DNA from: Bacteroidota bacterium | GTDB lineage: Bacteria > Bacteroidota > Ignavibacteria > UBA10030 > UBA8401 | DNA: 5,769 bases | Assembly (NCBI GenBank): GCA_003456055.1 | Contig: DMPG01000125.1 | Location: forward strand, 3,824 to 9,592 | Reading direction: 5' to 3' | In this document: in pieces, positions 1 through 5,769 of the stretch | Position numbering within the stretch: position 1 is the stretch's first letter | How the letters are laid out: every line of letters starts with the position of its first letter | Position numbers and translations under genes: made by a program | The notes under the pieces: generated by a model | Seen by the model: the letters and a program-made list of their open reading frames with translations, nothing else | Told to the model about the DNA's origin: nothing | Databases searched by the model: none

Positions 1-752
1 ACGCTCTTGTCCTTGATATTAAAACAGGCCGGGGTGCATTCATGGAGACGCATGAAAAATCTGTTGAACTTGCAAAAGCGCTTGTGGGAATTGGTACGAG
101 TTTTGGGAAAGAAACGATCGGATTTATCACTGATATGAACCAACCGCTTGGATTTGCCATTGGTAATTGGAATGAGACGGCTGAATCGGTTGAATGTTTA
201 CGGGGAAGGAATATCCCCGATGTTATGGAATTGACATATGTGCTCGGTGGAGCGATGGTAAAACTCGGTAAAAAGGCTGGATCACTTGCAGAAGGTATTG
301 AACTCTGCAAAGAGGTTGTGAAGAATGGAAAAGCATACGAAAAATTTTTACAGTTGGTAAAGATTCAAGGAGGCGATATTTCATATATCGAGCATCTGGA
401 CAAATATCCACCATCGAAATATTCAGAAACAATCACCGCATCATCAAACGGTTATATCACTTCTATCGATTCGCTGGAACTTGGTCTGACCGGAGTTACA
501 CTCGGAGCAGGACGAACAACAGTTGATGATATAATTGATCCAAAAGCAGGAATACTGTTGAAAAAGAAGGCAGGCGATGGTGTGATGGCAGGAGAAGTTG
601 TTGCAACGTTTTATACAGATAAACCGGAAGTTGTCTCTTCTTCAAAAGAACGTATAACTCGTGCTTTTACCATTGGCAACAAAAAACCTGTCGTTTCTCA
701 AATTGTCATCAGTATTGTCGATTCAAACGGTGTCAAACCATTTTCAATTTGA
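1..752 (+). CDS. Pyrimidine-nucleoside (thymidine) phosphorylase, C-terminal part (5' end outside window)
   Basis: This enzyme splits thymidine/uridine-type nucleosides with phosphate into the free base and (deoxy)ribose-1-phosphate, a cytoplasmic salvage step. The reading frame is open from the window edge (first whole codon at base 3), so the ATG at 42 is internal. 249 residues are visible of the roughly 430-440 usual in the family. The opening DIKTGRGAFM (visible residues 5-14) matches the conserved DVKxGxGAFM strand; its lysine corresponds to the base-binding Lys of the family. The TDMNQPLG segment (43-50) is also characteristic. From about residue 140 the C-terminal PYNP domain follows, a small barrel-like fold with GAGR at 168-171 and a D-x-x-DPKAGI stretch near 175-184. 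The position after the second glycine-flanked residue is Arg where E. coli DeoA has Ser. The gene ends in TGA and is followed at once by a strong terminator, so it is the last gene of its transcription unit. Whether it prefers thymidine or is a broad Pdp-type enzyme cannot be decided from this part. Confidence 0.95.
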   Translation, partial: ALVLDIKTGRGAFMETHEKSVELAKALVGIGTSFGKETIGFITDMNQPLGFAIGNWNETAESVECLRGRNIPDVMELTYVLGGAMVKLGKKAGSLAEGIELCKEVVKNGKAYEKFLQLVKIQGGDISYIEHLDKYPPSKYSETITASSNGYITSIDSLELGLTGVTLGAGRTTVDDIIDPKAGILLKKKAGDGVMAGEVVATFYTDKPEVVSSSKERITRAFTIGNKKPVVSQIVISIVDSNGVKPFSI

Positions 753-772
753 TCTGCTCTTCAAGGTAGAAT

Positions 773-802
773 ATAAAAGTCCCGGTTAATCGGGACTTTT
801 AT
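773..802 (+). terminator. Rho-independent, probably bidirectional terminator hairpin
   Basis: A perfect 12-bp inverted repeat, ATAAAAGTCCCG (773-784) and CGGGACTTTTAT (791-802), flanks the 6-nt loop GTTAAT. The G+C-rich core (GTCCCG/CGGGAC) sits inside A-run and T-run arms, so RNA from either strand would end in a U-rich tract. It lies 20 bases after the stop codon of the nucleoside phosphorylase and before the next gene, the expected place for a terminator separating two transcription units. Confidence 0.9.
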
Positions 803-858
803 GTTAATACTTCAGTTACACTCGTGCAGTTCTTCAAAAATTTTAGTATCCTTTCAGT
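803..858 (+). promoter_or_regulatory. Probable promoter/leader region of the downstream operon (no clear boxes)
   Basis: These 56 bases lie between the terminator and the first ATG of the four-gene unit, so a promoter is expected here by position. The only box-like string is TAGTAT (844-849), a 4-of-6 match to a -10 element, without a well-spaced -35 partner. If it were used, transcription would start only a few bases before the ATG at 859, giving a nearly leaderless mRNA. No purine-rich Shine-Dalgarno sequence precedes the ATG. The assignment rests mainly on context; read-through past the terminator is the alternative. Confidence 0.3.
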
Positions 859-3138
859 ATGAATAGTATCATAGGTGCATATTTTAAGACCGGTCGCATT
901 CAAATTGCTGCGTTGATCTATTTTCTGATCGCCGGTGCTTTGACCCAAGTACCGTTATTCAATTATCTTGGATTTGAATTCTCTGCACTGTTGACAATAC
1001 CAGCATCTTTTATCAGCGGGATATTGTCAATTCAATTTCTTCGTATACATCAAACTAAGCCTTTAGCACAAAGGACTTGGTTCCTTATCGTTCTCGATTA
1101 TCTCCGCGTTAATCTATTACTGTTGATCATTCCATTTGTCATTATTTCGTTGAATGCATTTGCTGTGAAAAATTGTGCCTATGGCAAGGGTGTTCTCTAT
1201 TTTCTTCTTTTGCCTGTCGTTACAACAATTTTTTCTGTCTCACTTGCAATTGTTATTGGTGTATTGTTCAAGAATGCAAAAACAATATTTGTTGTAGTTG
1301 TTATGGCTATTCTTTCGCACATCGTTTTTGTTACATACAACCAGTCTCAACTCTTTGCTTATAATTTCATTTTGGGATTTTTTCCGGGAATTACGTACGA
1401 TGAAACATCAACGGATCTCACTGCATTGGCCATTTATAGAGAATTTACACTGATAGCAGCAGCGATGTTGATCGCTCTTTTCTTGGCACTCATCGGTAAA
1501 TATAATTTCCGTAGAAGAATTTCAGAGAATATTTCTTCCCTTAAAAAATGGAGTAAAAAAGATCGTATCCTTTGGGGCGTATTCATCTTTTGTCTGTTGG
1601 TTCTTGCAACCGGACATATTTTACGAGATACGATGGGATTTGAATTTTCATCCGCAGATATTCAAGAAGGATTAGGACGACGTTCTGAGTCAGATCACTT
1701 CATCATTGTTTATCATGCCGAAGATTATTCTGCCGGTGAAATGAAAGTATTAAAAATTGAATCTGAATTTCATTTCCAACGAATCGCCGATGTCTTAAAA
1801 ACAAAAAATGCTGATAAGAAAAAGATCACGGTCTATATTTATCCCAATGGAACCTGGAAACAAAAATATATCGGGACAAACAATACGAATATTGCAAAAC
1901 CATGGAAACAAGAGATCCATTTGACGAAAGGAACATTTCGCTCAACGTTCAGACATGAACTTGTTCATATCCTTGCTTCAGACTATGGATTGCCGTTGAT
2001 CCATGCTAGTTCAAGAATGGGATTGAATGAAGGTCTTGCCGTAGCAGCCGATTGGGATGCCGGGATATTTTCACCGCATCAATTTGCTGCAGCGTTATTA
2101 CGAGAAAATGCGCTTGAAAATGTTGAAGGACTATTTTCGCTAACAGGATTTGCAAAACAATCCAGCACTTTTGCATATCTCGTTTCTGGTTCATTTTGCC
2201 GATATTTGATAGACAGGTTTGGCATCGAACGATTTCAGCGAGTATTCGGGAATGGTAACTTTATGGTTCATTTCGGTGAATCATTAGAAAGTTTGGTTAA
2301 AGATTGGAAAGCATTCTTAAAAACCGTTGATGCAACAGAAATACCACAGGAAACCGTAAAGGCATTATTCTTTCAGCAATCCATTTTCTTTAAGACATGT
2401 CCTCGGGAAGTGGCTGATCAGAACCAACGGGCAATTCAGGCAATGAGGGCTAAAAATTATACACTGGCAGAGAATGAATTCAGTGCGTCGTATGCAAATG
2501 CACCCACGGTATCGGCGTTGCGTGGTTTGTTTCAATCATTGAATTCTCAACATAAATCAAATCACGTCACTGAAGAATATTCTAAACTCCCAATCACATC
2601 TTCTTTGCGGACGAATCCCGCGATTCTATTGATTCTCGCCGATGCATATTTTATGAATCATCAAAAACAGGAAGCATTGTCGTTGTATCAGAAAATTCGT
2701 GAAATGAATTTCTCTGAATCGTATATTGAAGCGACTGCAATAAGAAAACAATTTATTCTTGATAGCATTGATTCGAATATATTTTATTCATTGATGTATA
2801 GCGGATTAGTTGATTCTGCAAAATTGAAAATAATTGACAATATTAGTGGAAATCAACATAATTCTGTGGTTATGCAATATCTTAAAGCAATATACGAATC
2901 TTCCCATAATGATTGGAATGCAGAGGTTTTAACTAATCTCGTTATGGAGACAACATCAAATGATCTGAAATATTTTGCACTCGTAAGAGCAGGACGGCGA
3001 TTCTATGAGCTGAATTATTTTCAAGATGCAAAACGTTCATTTTGGAATGCGAAGAATTACATTCCTACGACAACTATGTCCAAATATTTGGAAGAACAGA
3101 TAGAATTATGCGATTTTGTTTCAGTAAATATGGAGTGA
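859..3138 (+). CDS. Multi-pass membrane protein with periplasmic zinc-peptidase (peptidase MA-like) domain and TPR-like C-terminus
   Basis: 759 residues in three parts. (1) Residues 1-255 hold hydrophobic segments near 14-34, 37-61, 74-99, 111-137, 142-160, 195-213 and 237-254. Basic loops (around 62-72, 138-141 and the strongly basic 214-235) fit the cytoplasm, so the positive-inside rule gives seven passes, N-terminus in and the rest of the protein in the periplasm. A weaker hydrophobic stretch at 165-178 may be a re-entrant loop. (2) Residues about 277-490 look like a gluzincin metallopeptidase of the peptidase-MA type: HELVH at 366-370 (two zinc-ligand His, catalytic Glu367) and NEGLA at 390-394, whose Glu391 is the likely third ligand. 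(3) Residues about 520-740 are helical with TPR-like pairs (about 523-562, 586-617, 703-738), suited to binding protein partners. The substrate is unknown. It is the first gene of the operon and overlaps the lipoprotein gene by 31 bp. The ATG at 859 has no Shine-Dalgarno, but the membrane segment starts soon after it and no better start is seen. The active-site motif is intact, so an active protease is likely but inferred. Confidence 0.82.
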   Translation: MNSIIGAYFKTGRIQIAALIYFLIAGALTQVPLFNYLGFEFSALLTIPASFISGILSIQFLRIHQTKPLAQRTWFLIVLDYLRVNLLLLIIPFVIISLNAFAVKNCAYGKGVLYFLLLPVVTTIFSVSLAIVIGVLFKNAKTIFVVVVMAILSHIVFVTYNQSQLFAYNFILGFFPGITYDETSTDLTALAIYREFTLIAAAMLIALFLALIGKYNFRRRISENISSLKKWSKKDRILWGVFIFCLLVLATGHILRDTMGFEFSSADIQEGLGRRSESDHFIIVYHAEDYSAGEMKVLKIESEFHFQRIADVLKTKNADKKKITVYIYPNGTWKQKYIGTNNTNIAKPWKQEIHLTKGTFRSTFRHELVHILASDYGLPLIHASSRMGLNEGLAVAADWDAGIFSPHQFAAALLRENALENVEGLFSLTGFAKQSSTFAYLVSGSFCRYLIDRFGIERFQRVFGNGNFMVHFGESLESLVKDWKAFLKTVDATEIPQETVKALFFQQSIFFKTCPREVADQNQRAIQAMRAKNYTLAENEFSASYANAPTVSALRGLFQSLNSQHKSNHVTEEYSKLPITSSLRTNPAILLILADAYFMNHQKQEALSLYQKIREMNFSESYIEATAIRKQFILDSIDSNIFYSLMYSGLVDSAKLKIIDNISGNQHNSVVMQYLKAIYESSHNDWNAEVLTNLVMETTSNDLKYFALVRAGRRFYELNYFQDAKRSFWNAKNYIPTTTMSKYLEEQIELCDFVSVNME
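3090..3096 (+). promoter_or_regulatory. Candidate ribosome-binding site for the GWxTD lipoprotein gene
   Basis: GGAAGAA lies inside the end of the upstream peptidase gene, 11 bases before the ATG at 3108. The spacing is a little long and the match is only partial, but it supports 3108 over the earlier in-frame ATG at 3042, which would add 22 residues before the signal peptide. Confidence 0.4.
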
Positions 3139-4487
3139 TTTCGTTCGTATTGTATGCAACAATGCTCTCAGGTTGTTCTACTGGATACGATACTGCAATT
3201 GAATGTTATTCAACATTGCAATTTCGGAAACATTCCCTTCCTTCATTCACAACGTACACCATGAATGTAAAATCTGGGAATGACTCCCGGATTGATGTAT
3301 ACCTTCAAATGCCGTATACCAATTTACGATTTGAAAAAACGGTTGAAGGATATAAATCATCATTTGCTGTTACATTTATCATCCGTAATATGGACAGTGA
3401 AATCATTCAAACGAAAGAACTTGAACGGAAAGTAATTGCAAAATCGTATGAAGAGTCAATTTCGCCGCGCTTCGATGCTCTATTACAATCATTTATTGTG
3501 CAATCGTCTGAATACAGCATGGAGATTGTTTCTGTTGACCATCTTTCACAATTACGATATAAAGAAGTAAAACAAATTAAACCGAAAAATTATTCTGATA
3601 GTAAAGTCTCTGCAAGCACAGTATTGCTCCTCGATACGGTCATTGCTGATGAAAAAGGCCTTTCGCTGCGTCCTGTCTTTCCTGCCCTCTTATCACGATT
3701 GAATGATTCCTTTGGAATATTCCAGGAATTATACAATGTTCACGAAGGCGATACGGTCACAATAGTGGAATCATTTTCGAAACCGAAAGCACAAAAAACG
3801 GAGGAGAACTCCTTTGTTTATTATATTCCGCCGTACAGACTAATACAGAATGGATGTGGGGAAGAAATTGACTCTGTATATTTAGAAATGGATTCCACGT
3901 TTCTTGTAACAAAAAATGATCTCCAACAAATAATCCAGTTTTATCCACTTCCTGCGAGTGGGTATAATAAAATCGACAGGAAGATCATCGTTACCCGTAA
4001 TTCAATATCTGATACAATTCGATTTTCTAATACGTATTTCCTGTCTTCCCGATCTCCGCAATCGCCTCTAACATTTGAAGAAATTGCTGGCACTATGCGC
4101 TATATAATGCGTGAAGCAGAGTACGATTCAATCGTTGGTTTGGATGCTGAAAACGGCATTAAACGTATCAATCGATTTTGGGAAACTCATGGAGGAGCAG
4201 AGCGGAGAACAGAGTTCGAGCGAAGAATACGGGAAGCAAATGGACTATTTACCGAATGTACAAATGGGGCAGAAACCCCAATGGGAATTGTGTTTATCAT
4301 TTGCGGAACTCCTGATTTCATTGAGTGCAGAGGCGGGATGACGGAAACATGGTTCTATAATATTGGAGAAAGAGCTTTTCCCATACAATTCCGACGGGAG
4401 AATGAAAACATCGCATATTATACACTTCTCCCATTTTCGGTGAATGACTCTTTGTGGCAATATTTTATCGATCGCTGGAGAAGATAA
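3108..4487 (+). CDS. GWxTD-family lipoprotein with degenerate signature motif
   Basis: 459 residues. The start at 3108 gives a classic lipoprotein signal peptide: basic residues R2 and K7, a hydrophobic core (9-20) and the lipobox LSGC with Cys23 as the lipidation site. The in-frame ATG at 3042 would bury this signal, so it was rejected; GTG at 3135 would remove the basic residues. Residues 45-220 look like the beta-rich N-terminal region of GWxTD proteins, including the RIDVYLQMPY-type strand (61-70) and NLRFEK (72-77). The C-terminal domain (about 325-459) has the family hallmarks: FW at 357-358, EFERRIREAN (369-378), then GIVFIICGTPD (393-403; usually G-R-V-Y-I-x-x-G-x-P-D) and TWFY (414-417). 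The name-giving motif itself is GAETP at 387-391, with Trp replaced by Ala and Asp by Pro. The family is known mainly from Bacteroidota/Chlorobi/Ignavibacteria-like genomes and its function is unknown. It should sit at a membrane facing the periplasm, or on the outer membrane. Its gene overlaps the peptidase gene by 31 bp and precedes the glycosyltransferase gene by 2 bp. Confidence 0.82.
   Translation: MRFCFSKYGVISFVLYATMLSGCSTGYDTAIECYSTLQFRKHSLPSFTTYTMNVKSGNDSRIDVYLQMPYTNLRFEKTVEGYKSSFAVTFIIRNMDSEIIQTKELERKVIAKSYEESISPRFDALLQSFIVQSSEYSMEIVSVDHLSQLRYKEVKQIKPKNYSDSKVSASTVLLLDTVIADEKGLSLRPVFPALLSRLNDSFGIFQELYNVHEGDTVTIVESFSKPKAQKTEENSFVYYIPPYRLIQNGCGEEIDSVYLEMDSTFLVTKNDLQQIIQFYPLPASGYNKIDRKIIVTRNSISDTIRFSNTYFLSSRSPQSPLTFEEIAGTMRYIMREAEYDSIVGLDAENGIKRINRFWETHGGAERRTEFERRIREANGLFTECTNGAETPMGIVFIICGTPDFIECRGGMTETWFYNIGERAFPIQFRRENENIAYYTLLPFSVNDSLWQYFIDRWRR
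4476..4483 (+). promoter_or_regulatory. Ribosome-binding site that fixes the GTG start of the glycosyltransferase
   Basis: TGGAGAAG contains a GGAG Shine-Dalgarno core (4477-4480) 9 bases before the GTG at 4490. It is the best ribosome-binding site in the window. It lies inside the last codons of the lipoprotein gene, consistent with translational coupling, and argues against the in-frame ATG at 4454. Confidence 0.7.
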
Positions 4488-4489
4488 TA

Positions 4490-5509
4490 GTGAAGTTCAA
4501 AAAAATATTGTTGACACGGATGAAGTACATCGGCGATGTTGTTCTAACAACTCCGATCATTCGAACATTGCGCGAAGCATACCCTGAAACGTATATTTCA
4601 TATCTTGGTGATGCAAAGGCAGTTTCATTACTACAAAACAATCCATTTCTGGATGAGATTATTCCATTTGATTTCTCAAAGGATTCTCTTCCGTATCAGC
4701 TGAAGATGTATGCGTTGATGTACTCCAAAGGTTTCGATCTGACCATCGATCTTTACAGTAATCCTCGAAGCGCATTAATGACGTTTGCTACCCGGGCAAC
4801 GATGCGCATCGGTGGAGATTCGAAAAGTCGAGGAAAATTTTACACGCATCGAATAAGCGATGATGGTCTGTTGAAGTCAGCGATCGATTATCATTATATG
4901 TCGCTTAAACCGCTTGGGATTGTTCCAAAACATTATAAGACGGAAATATTTTTAACGGTTGAAGAGAGATCTGACGCAAAACGGTTATTGCAATCGATTG
5001 GTGTTGACGTATTAAAAAAAATTGTGGCAATTCACCCCGGTGCAACATGGCCAAACAAGATTTGGTTAAAAGAACACTTTGCCGGTCTGATTAAAAATAT
5101 AATAGAAAAAACCGATTGCGAGATTATTTTGAGCCCGGGCCCCCATGATTCGGAACTAATGAATTATCTTAAGAATCAGTACACTTCTCGCGTGACAATC
5201 CTTCCAATGCTTCCGGTGAGAGAATTAGCTTCAATATTATCGCAATCAACCGTTTTTGTCTCGAATGATTGTGGTCCGATGCATATTGGTGTTGCAGTTG
5301 GTACAAAAACAATTGGAATTTTTGGACCGGAACCGATTGAAATATGGTTCCCATACGATAGGAATGAAGGCCATTTACCGATGTTTAAGAAATTATTCTG
5401 CTCGCCTTGCAGGACAACAAGCTGTTTCAGAGAAGGAAATGAAACAATGGAGTGTATGAAGTTGATCACTGTTGAAGAAGTATTCAAAGCGGTTAGAGAG
5501 CGATTGTAG
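4490..5509 (+). CDS. Glycosyltransferase family 9 protein (ADP-heptose:LPS heptosyltransferase type)
   Basis: 339 residues from GTG 4490, the usual length for the family. Members move heptose (or a related sugar) from an ADP-sugar onto the inner core of lipopolysaccharide at the cytoplasmic face of the inner membrane, using a GT-B fold of two Rossmann domains. The start gives the typical opening KKILLTRMKYIGDVVLTTP (4-22), with Asp16 at the place of the catalytic acidic residue; starting at ATG 4454 would add 12 residues before this and has no good ribosome-binding site. The C-terminal half has HPGATWPNKIW (182-192) and SNDCGPMHIGVAVGT (258-272) then IFGP (277-280), the nucleotide-sugar binding signatures. 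Near the end a Cys cluster, C304, C307, C312 and C322, follows the CxPC...C...CM pattern often seen in this family. It begins 2 bp after the lipoprotein stop and abuts recD2. Acceptor and exact sugar are not readable; it may act in LPS core or another envelope glycan. Confidence 0.93.
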   Translation: MKFKKILLTRMKYIGDVVLTTPIIRTLREAYPETYISYLGDAKAVSLLQNNPFLDEIIPFDFSKDSLPYQLKMYALMYSKGFDLTIDLYSNPRSALMTFATRATMRIGGDSKSRGKFYTHRISDDGLLKSAIDYHYMSLKPLGIVPKHYKTEIFLTVEERSDAKRLLQSIGVDVLKKIVAIHPGATWPNKIWLKEHFAGLIKNIIEKTDCEIILSPGPHDSELMNYLKNQYTSRVTILPMLPVRELASILSQSTVFVSNDCGPMHIGVAVGTKTIGIFGPEPIEIWFPYDRNEGHLPMFKKLFCSPCRTTSCFREGNETMECMKLITVEEVFKAVRERL

Positions 5510-5769
5510 ATGGCTTATCCCAAAAAGAATAATACCGAAATATCTCCTGAAACGATTCGAGCAATATTGGATCGCATCATTTATTATAATAATGAAAATG
5601 CATATTTGATTGCTTCATTTGATGGGGGAGGAAAAAATTTTACTGCAGTCGGCTATCTTCACGATCCGAGAGATGGGGAAGAATACTCTCTTTCCGGCAG
5701 TTGGGCAACACACACGAAATACGGGAGACAATTTACCATCAATTCGTATGAAACTCATTTGCCAAGTTC
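5510..5769 (+). CDS. recD2: RecD2-type ATP-dependent DNA helicase, N-terminal part (3' end outside window)
   Basis: The first 86 codons are visible; the frame runs off the window. RecD2 proteins (about 720-750 residues) are 5'-3' SF1B helicases that act on DNA independently of RecBC, with an N-terminal OB-like domain before the helicase core. That N-terminal domain is what is seen: IIYYNNENAYLIASF (23-37) matches the family's strand pattern Y-x-N-x-E-N-x-(F/Y), followed by AVGYLHDP (46-53) and the highly characteristic LSGSWATHTKYGRQF (61-75), equivalent to the E-G-x-W-x-x-H-x-K-Y-G-x-Q-F signature, then LPS at the window edge. The Walker motifs that would prove helicase activity lie outside. 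ATG 5510 immediately follows the TAG of the glycosyltransferase gene with no gap, and only a weak purine stretch AGAGAG (5495-5500) precedes it, so translation is probably coupled. It works in the cytoplasm in DNA repair or fork processing, unlike its envelope-type neighbours. Confidence 0.9.
   Translation, partial: MAYPKKNNTEISPETIRAILDRIIYYNNENAYLIASFDGGGKNFTAVGYLHDPRDGEEYSLSGSWATHTKYGRQFTINSYETHLPS

Noticed and set aside
3042..3107. Upstream in-frame ATG as start of the lipoprotein
   Set aside because: It adds 22 polar residues before the signal peptide and enlarges the overlap with the peptidase gene to 97 bp; the start at 3108 gives a proper lipoprotein signal.
3713..3724. 12-bp perfect palindrome TGGAATATTCCA
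   Set aside because: It sits within the lipoprotein coding sequence, occurs once, and has no promoter or partner site nearby; most likely chance.
4111..4341. 76-codon plus-strand frame (and a 71-codon minus-strand frame at 4245-4460) within the lipoprotein gene
   Set aside because: Both overlap the most conserved part of the GWxTD domain and show no protein features; they are shadows. They were also examined as possible frameshift remnants of the missing GWxTD motif and do not restore it.
4454..4489. In-frame ATG as start of the glycosyltransferase
   Set aside because: It would add 12 residues ahead of the standard family N-terminus and overlap the lipoprotein gene by 34 bp; GTG 4490 has a good ribosome-binding site.
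5131..5145. Short GC-rich patch with overlapping GCCCGGGC and GGGCCC palindromes
   Set aside because: It is explained by codons for the Ser-Pro-Gly-Pro stretch of the glycosyltransferase and shows no hairpin with a U-tract.
5176..5487. 103-codon open frame on the minus strand
   Set aside because: It lies wholly inside the well-supported glycosyltransferase gene, opposite its conserved motifs, and its translation resembles no family I know.

Overview
The window reads left to right on the + strand throughout and carries five protein genes, two of them cut by the window edges. It is AT-rich, and spacing is tight. Very few genes show a strong Shine-Dalgarno sequence. A GWxTD-type lipoprotein is present, and the proteins look like those of the Bacteroidota/Chlorobi/Ignavibacteria group. 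I infer an Ignavibacteria-like or related Gram-negative member of that group; the lineage is inferred from protein character only and is not proven.

Bases 1-752 hold the C-terminal 249 residues of a pyrimidine-nucleoside (thymidine) phosphorylase. A 12-bp perfect hairpin (773-802) follows and ends that transcription unit. The rest of the 106-bp gap (803-858) is the only non-coding stretch of note and should hold the promoter of the next unit, although no convincing promoter boxes are visible.

Bases 859-5769 look like one operon of four genes. The first encodes a 759-residue membrane protein with about seven N-terminal membrane segments, a zinc-peptidase (HELVH...E, peptidase-MA-like) domain predicted to face the periplasm, and a TPR-like C-terminus. 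The second encodes a lipoprotein of the GWxTD family whose signature motif has decayed to GAETP. The third encodes a family-9 glycosyltransferase (ADP-heptose:LPS heptosyltransferase type). The fourth is the start of a RecD2-type DNA helicase. The junctions are a 31-bp overlap, a 2-bp gap and a 0-bp gap, which indicates co-transcription and probable translational coupling.

The first three operon genes all point to the cell envelope (a membrane-bound protease, a lipoprotein and an LPS-core type transferase), whereas RecD2 is a DNA-repair protein and may simply share the transcript. The least understood part is the peptidase/GWxTD pair. No RNA genes, insertion sequences, CRISPR arrays or significant repeats were seen.
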